Source of the DNA: Streptomyces sp. LUP30
GTDB taxonomy: Bacteria > Actinomycetota > Actinomycetes > Streptomycetales > Streptomycetaceae
Direction: 5' to 3'
Length of the DNA stretch: 64,000 nt
Assembly: GCF_001746365.1 (NCBI RefSeq)
Contig: NZ_MJAJ01000011.1
Span: 62,001-126,000 of the forward strand
Shown here: in pieces, positions 61,346 to 64,000 of the stretch
Position numbering within the stretch: the stretch's first letter is position 1
Layout: the number at the start of each line of letters is the position of its first letter
Position numbers and translations under genes: made by a program
Notes under the pieces: model-generated
Database searches by the model: none
What the model saw: the letters and a program-made list of their open reading frames with translations, nothing else
What the model was told of the DNA's origin: nothing

Positions 61346-62218
61346 ATGGGTGTCACGCCTACGATGAGCCGCATGGGTGACGTACTGGCCGGATTTCATG
61401 CCGCCTGGGAGTTCGAGTCCGACTCCGTCCTCATCCGCTACGAACGGGGGCTTCGCACTCCCAAGCTGCTCTCGGCTCTCCGCGAGCGCCGTATACCGCT
61501 GTCGGCCGTCGCCGGGGTGACGCTGGCCCCCGGCAAGCGGGGGACGGTCGTCCTGCGCCTGGAGCCCCGAGCGGGAGCCGATCCGTTGCTGGAGGCGGCC
61601 GCCGGCCAGCTGAAGGAGGGAAGCGACCCCTACCGGCTGGTGCTGCCCGCCGAGCGCGAGACGCTCGCCGAGTACTACGCCGACGAGCTGCGGTCGCAGC
61701 TGACCGGCTCCGGACCGGCCGAACGGTTCCTGGTGGACGCGCCGGAGGCGCCGCTGTCGTTCAAGGCGTACGACGGGAAAGCCTCGTTCGACGGGCGGAC
61801 GGTGCGCTTCCGGTGGTTCTGGACGGGAGCGTCGTCCGCGAAGTGGAAGGCCGGCGACCAGAGCTTCGCCGTCTCCGAACTCAGCGGCGTCGAGTGGCGC
61901 TCGCCGGAGGTGTTCGAGGGACACCTCCGGCTGATCAACGGACAGGAGGCGCCGGTCCAGCCCGACCAGGATCCGGCGACCGTCGTCTTCGGGCTCGGCT
62001 ACGGGCCCGTGCACGAGTCGCTGCCGTTCGCGGCCGCGGTGCTGGCGGCGGTCCGCGGCCGCGGGGCCTCGGCGGCCGTCCCGGCCGTGACCGTGCCGCG
62101 CCGGGATCCGGCCGACATCGCCGACCGGATCCGCCACCTCGGGGAACTGCATCAGGCAGGACTGGTGACCGACGAGGAGTTCACCGTCAAGAAGGCCGAG
62201 CTGCTGGCCGAGCTCTAG
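61346..62218 (+). CDS. DUF4429 protein with C-terminal SHOCT-like motif
   Basis: 290 residues. ATG 61346 is preferred because GGGGAGGGGA lies about seven bases upstream; ATG 61373 is an alternative. The protein has two repeats of the PH-like DUF4429 fold: AWEFESDSVLIRYERGLRTPKLLSAL with IPLSAVAGVTLAPGKRG, and SFKAYDGKASFDGRTVRFRW with FAVSELSGVEWRSPE. The C-terminal 30 residues are a SHOCT motif (ADIADRIRHLGELHQAGLVTDEEFTVKKAELLAEL). Both parts are common in Streptomyces. The role is unknown, possibly in protein-protein or membrane contacts. Confidence 0.88.
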   Translation: MGVTPTMSRMGDVLAGFHAAWEFESDSVLIRYERGLRTPKLLSALRERRIPLSAVAGVTLAPGKRGTVVLRLEPRAGADPLLEAAAGQLKEGSDPYRLVLPAERETLAEYYADELRSQLTGSGPAERFLVDAPEAPLSFKAYDGKASFDGRTVRFRWFWTGASSAKWKAGDQSFAVSELSGVEWRSPEVFEGHLRLINGQEAPVQPDQDPATVVFGLGYGPVHESLPFAAAVLAAVRGRGASAAVPAVTVPRRDPADIADRIRHLGELHQAGLVTDEEFTVKKAELLAEL

Positions 62219-62231
62219 TGCTGTCGGCGTC

Positions 62232-62269
62232 GCCCGGCCCCGGCTGCCGTACCGGCTGCCGGGGCGGGC
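62232..62269. terminator. Bidirectional terminator between convergent genes
   Basis: GCCCGGCCCCGGC pairs with GCCGGGGCGGGC (one bulged base) across a 13-nt loop, between the DUF4429 and aldo-keto reductase genes. Confidence 0.7.
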
Positions 62270-62272
62270 GGG

Positions 62273-63289
62273 TCACTCGCGTCCGGCGGAGGCGAACCGC
62301 ATGTCCGCGTACCGGTCGCCGGCCACCTTGGCCGAGATCGGCTCCAGCAGGTCCAGCTCCTCGTCGCTCAGCACGATCCCCGTCGCCGCGGTGTTCTCCT
62401 CCACCCGGCCCGGCTTGCTGGTGCCCGGGATCGGGATCACCGGCAGGCCGTGCACGGTGCTCCGCTGCTGGACCCAGGCCAGGGCGATCTGGCCGAGCGA
62501 GGCGCCGTGGGCCTCGGCCACCGTGCGGACCGGCTCCAGCAGGGCCGCGTTGGCGACCGCGTTCTCGCCGTTGAAGCGGGGCTGCTGACGGCGGAAGTCG
62601 TCGGCGGTGAGGTCCGTTCCGGCGTCGGTGAAGGAGCCGGTGAGGAAGCCCCGGCCGAGCGGGGAGTAGGGGACCAGGCTCACGCCGAGCTCGCGGGCCG
62701 CCGGCACCACCTGCGCCTCGATGTCCCGGCTGAACAGCGACCACTCCGACTGGACGGCGGCGATGGGGTGGACGCCCTGTGCCGCGCGCAGCTCGTCGGC
62801 CGTCACCTCGCTCAGGCCCAGCTGCTTGACCTTGCCCTCGCGCACCAGGTCGGCCATCACGCCGACGGTGTCCTCGATCGGCACGTTCACGTCACGCCGG
62901 TGCATGTAGTAGAGGTCGATGACGTCGACGTCCAGGCGGCGCAGGCTCGCCTCGACGGCCTCGCGGATGTAGGGCGCGTCGTTGCGGATGATCCGCCGCG
63001 AGGGGTCCTCCGGGGGTATCGCCAGGGCGAACTTGGTGGCGATCACGACCTCGTCGCGGTGCGCCTTGAAGAACGGGGAGAGGAACTTCTCGTTCTCGCC
63101 CGCGCCGTACGCGTCGGCCGTGTCGTAGAGCGTGACGCCCAGCTCCAGGGCCCGTTCCAGAGCGGCGCGGGATGCGTCGGCGTCCGTGGGACCGTACGCG
63201 AAGCTCATGCCCATGCAGCCGAGGCCCTGGACGCCGACCTCGGGTCCGTTCTCTCCGAGTCGTGCCGTCGGGATCGTGCTGTAGGTCAT
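62273..63289 (-). CDS. Aldo/keto reductase
   Basis: A 338-residue NADPH-dependent oxidoreductase, TIM barrel. The catalytic tetrad is visible: Asp and Tyr in LYDTADAYGAGENE, Lys in VVIATKFAL, His in DLYYMHRRD. NADP-binding is at PIPGTSKPGRVEENTAA near the C-terminus. It belongs to the YajO/AKR13-like group (LGENGPEVGVQGLGCMGMS). The start ATG overlaps the MerR stop by 4 bp (ATGA), so it is translationally coupled and under MerR control. Such MerR-AKR pairs respond to aldehydes or oxidised electrophiles. Confidence 0.93.
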   Translation of the reverse strand: MTYSTIPTARLGENGPEVGVQGLGCMGMSFAYGPTDADASRAALERALELGVTLYDTADAYGAGENEKFLSPFFKAHRDEVVIATKFALAIPPEDPSRRIIRNDAPYIREAVEASLRRLDVDVIDLYYMHRRDVNVPIEDTVGVMADLVREGKVKQLGLSEVTADELRAAQGVHPIAAVQSEWSLFSRDIEAQVVPAARELGVSLVPYSPLGRGFLTGSFTDAGTDLTADDFRRQQPRFNGENAVANAALLEPVRTVAEAHGASLGQIALAWVQQRSTVHGLPVIPIPGTSKPGRVEENTAATGIVLSDEELDLLEPISAKVAGDRYADMRFASAGRE

Positions 63290-63870
63290 CGGGCGGTCCT
63301 CTCGGCTTCGTGGAGCTGGGGTTCGTGGAGCTGGGGTTCGTGGAGCTGGGGTTCGTGGAGCTGGGGTTCGTGGGGCTGGGGTTCGTGCAGGCGGCCTTCG
63401 TAGGCCTGGGCGCGGGTGGCGTCCCCGTAGAACGTGATCTTCCGGTCGAGCACGGCGAGCGTGTCCTGGAGTTCGGCGATCCGGGCCCGCACGTCGCGCC
63501 GGGTGTTCTCCAGCAGTTCGTAGCGCTCGCCGAACGTGTGGTCGCCCTCGCGGACGAGCTCGGCGTACCGCACCATGTCGGCGACCGGCATACCGGTCAG
63601 CCGCAGCTTCCCGACGAGGTCGAGCCAGTCCAGGTCGCGGTTGCTGTAACGGCGCTGGCCGGTGTGCGAGCGGTCGATGTGGGACATCAGCCCGATGCGT
63701 TCGTACCAGCGCAGGGTGTGGGCCGTCAGGCCGGTGAAGGCGACGACCTCGCTGATCGTGTAGCTGTCCTGCCCGTCGGGGCGAGGGTGCCGCGGCGGGG
63801 GCGCGGAGCAGACGTCTGCGGGGGCGGGATTCTGCTCGATGGTCACGGGCGTGGTCTGCAACACCGTCAT
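63286..63870 (-). CDS. MerR family transcriptional regulator
   Basis: 194 residues. The winged helix-turn-helix is SYTISEVVAFTGLTAHTLRWYERIGLM with the wing RRYSNRDLDWLDLVGKLRLTGMP, then a long dimerisation helix (YELLENTRRDVRARIAELQDTLAVLDRKI). It has no Cys-rich metal site; one Cys lies near the N-terminus. The C-terminal 30 residues are five repeats of HEPQL/HEPQP, encoded by 15-bp tandem repeats. ATG 63870 has no Shine-Dalgarno and lies seven bases after the -10 box. The first gene of the MerR-AKR operon; probably an autoregulated activator of the NmlR/AdhR-like type. Confidence 0.92.
   Translation of the reverse strand: MTVLQTTPVTIEQNPAPADVCSAPPPRHPRPDGQDSYTISEVVAFTGLTAHTLRWYERIGLMSHIDRSHTGQRRYSNRDLDWLDLVGKLRLTGMPVADMVRYAELVREGDHTFGERYELLENTRRDVRARIAELQDTLAVLDRKITFYGDATRAQAYEGRLHEPQPHEPQLHEPQLHEPQLHEPQLHEAERTAR
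63307..63388. repeat. 15-bp in-frame tandem repeat at MerR 3' end
   Basis: Five units TTCGTGGAGCTGGGG (63307, 63322, 63337, 63352, 63367; the last with one change) and a partial sixth at 63382-63388. On the minus strand they encode His-Glu-Pro-Gln-Leu repeats. Confidence 0.9.
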
Positions 63871-63877
63871 GACCACC

Positions 63878-63908
63878 ACGCTATGGCCTTCGAGTGCGCT
63901 CGAAGCAA
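63878..63908 (-). promoter_or_regulatory. MerR-type promoter with 19-bp spacer and operator palindrome
   Basis: On the minus strand, TTGCTT (63908-63903), a 19-bp spacer, then TAGCGT (63883-63878). The spacer contains CTTCGAG-CGCA-CTCGAAG (63905-63888), a perfect palindrome. The overlong spacer is the hallmark of MerR-activated promoters, in which the regulator untwists DNA. Confidence 0.8.
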
Positions 63909-63966
63909 GCGGATACGGTAAGAAACCGGGGGACACGGCTCGATCACGCCGGTTAGCGTGCGGGGC

Positions 63967-64000
63967 ATGAGTGTCGTGCGCCGAGCCCTGCCCGAGGACG
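63967..64000 (+). CDS. 5' end of an unidentified gene, cut by the window edge
   Basis: ATG 63967 opens a frame MSVVRRALPED that runs off the edge. The short start resembles the beginning of a GNAT acetyltransferase (RRALPEDA), but eleven residues cannot establish that. GGTTAGCG about 10 bases upstream may be part of its promoter. It is divergent from the MerR gene with 96 bp between start codons. Confidence 0.4.
   Translation, partial: MSVVRRALPED

Overview
The window is a high-GC actinobacterial chromosome segment, almost certainly Streptomyces. The evidence is strong G/C bias at third codon positions, many GTG and TTG starts with GGAGG-type ribosome binding sites, and a set of typical Streptomyces families (DUF1992, DUF2277, DUF3052, DUF4383, DUF4429, the TerD/DUF475 stress cluster, actinobacterial AceE). 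The gene order TerD - DUF475 - TerD - TerD - peroxiredoxin - DUF3052 - aceE looks like a conserved chromosomal neighbourhood rather than a plasmid. Species cannot be assigned from the sequence alone.

Left end (1-12.9 kb), accessory. The 3' part of a tyrosine recombinase runs in from the left edge. Next comes a polymorphic-toxin locus on the minus strand: a 2.3k-residue secreted RHS/YD-repeat protein with a HINT domain and a C-terminal BECR/EndoU-like toxin tip, followed 11 bp later by a probable immunity gene of lower GC content. Diverging from the RHS gene is a 1.5k-residue secreted DNRLRE/FG-GAP/B-lectin protein. The shared intergenic region has 45% GC in the stretch I counted.

Middle (12.9-42 kb), mixed chromosomal genes. 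These include an acyltransferase, a GT87-PAP2 fusion, a decayed DUF2330 remnant, an O-methyltransferase behind a promoter with an embedded palindrome, an FHA protein and DUF1992. They continue with two related small exported proteins, an MFS-MarR-like fusion, a peptidoglycan-binding protein, a HAD phosphatase, and a GDT1-family Mn2+ exporter behind a yybP-ykoY manganese riboswitch. After these come a secreted HNH nuclease, a PhoD phosphatase, DoxX, DedA, several small proteins (one behind LexA-box-like sites), tRNA-Val(UAC), DUF4097 and coiled-coil proteins, a secreted amidase, a deacetylase-like protein, and a class A PBP whose transpeptidase motifs are altered.

Ter cluster (42.6-51.8 kb). 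An operon of HpcH/HpaI-type aldolase, a fused PRTase-TRSP-PRTase protein and a HAD phosphatase matches the biosynthetic module known to accompany Ter stress systems. It sits beside three TerD proteins, a TerA-like protein and a DUF475 (TerC-like) membrane protein. Together these suggest a membrane-linked, Ca2+-binding stress complex and a small-molecule pathway.

Right end (52-64 kb). Genes are an AhpE-type peroxiredoxin, DUF3052, aceE, a K+ channel, a small membrane protein, a TetR/MFS efflux pair with overlapping divergent promoters, a DUF1023 hydrolase, a DUF4429 protein, and a MerR/aldo-keto reductase operon with a classical 19-bp-spacer MerR promoter. A truncated gene starts at the right edge. 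Several tandem repeats sit exactly at gene 3' ends, two of them across stop codons.
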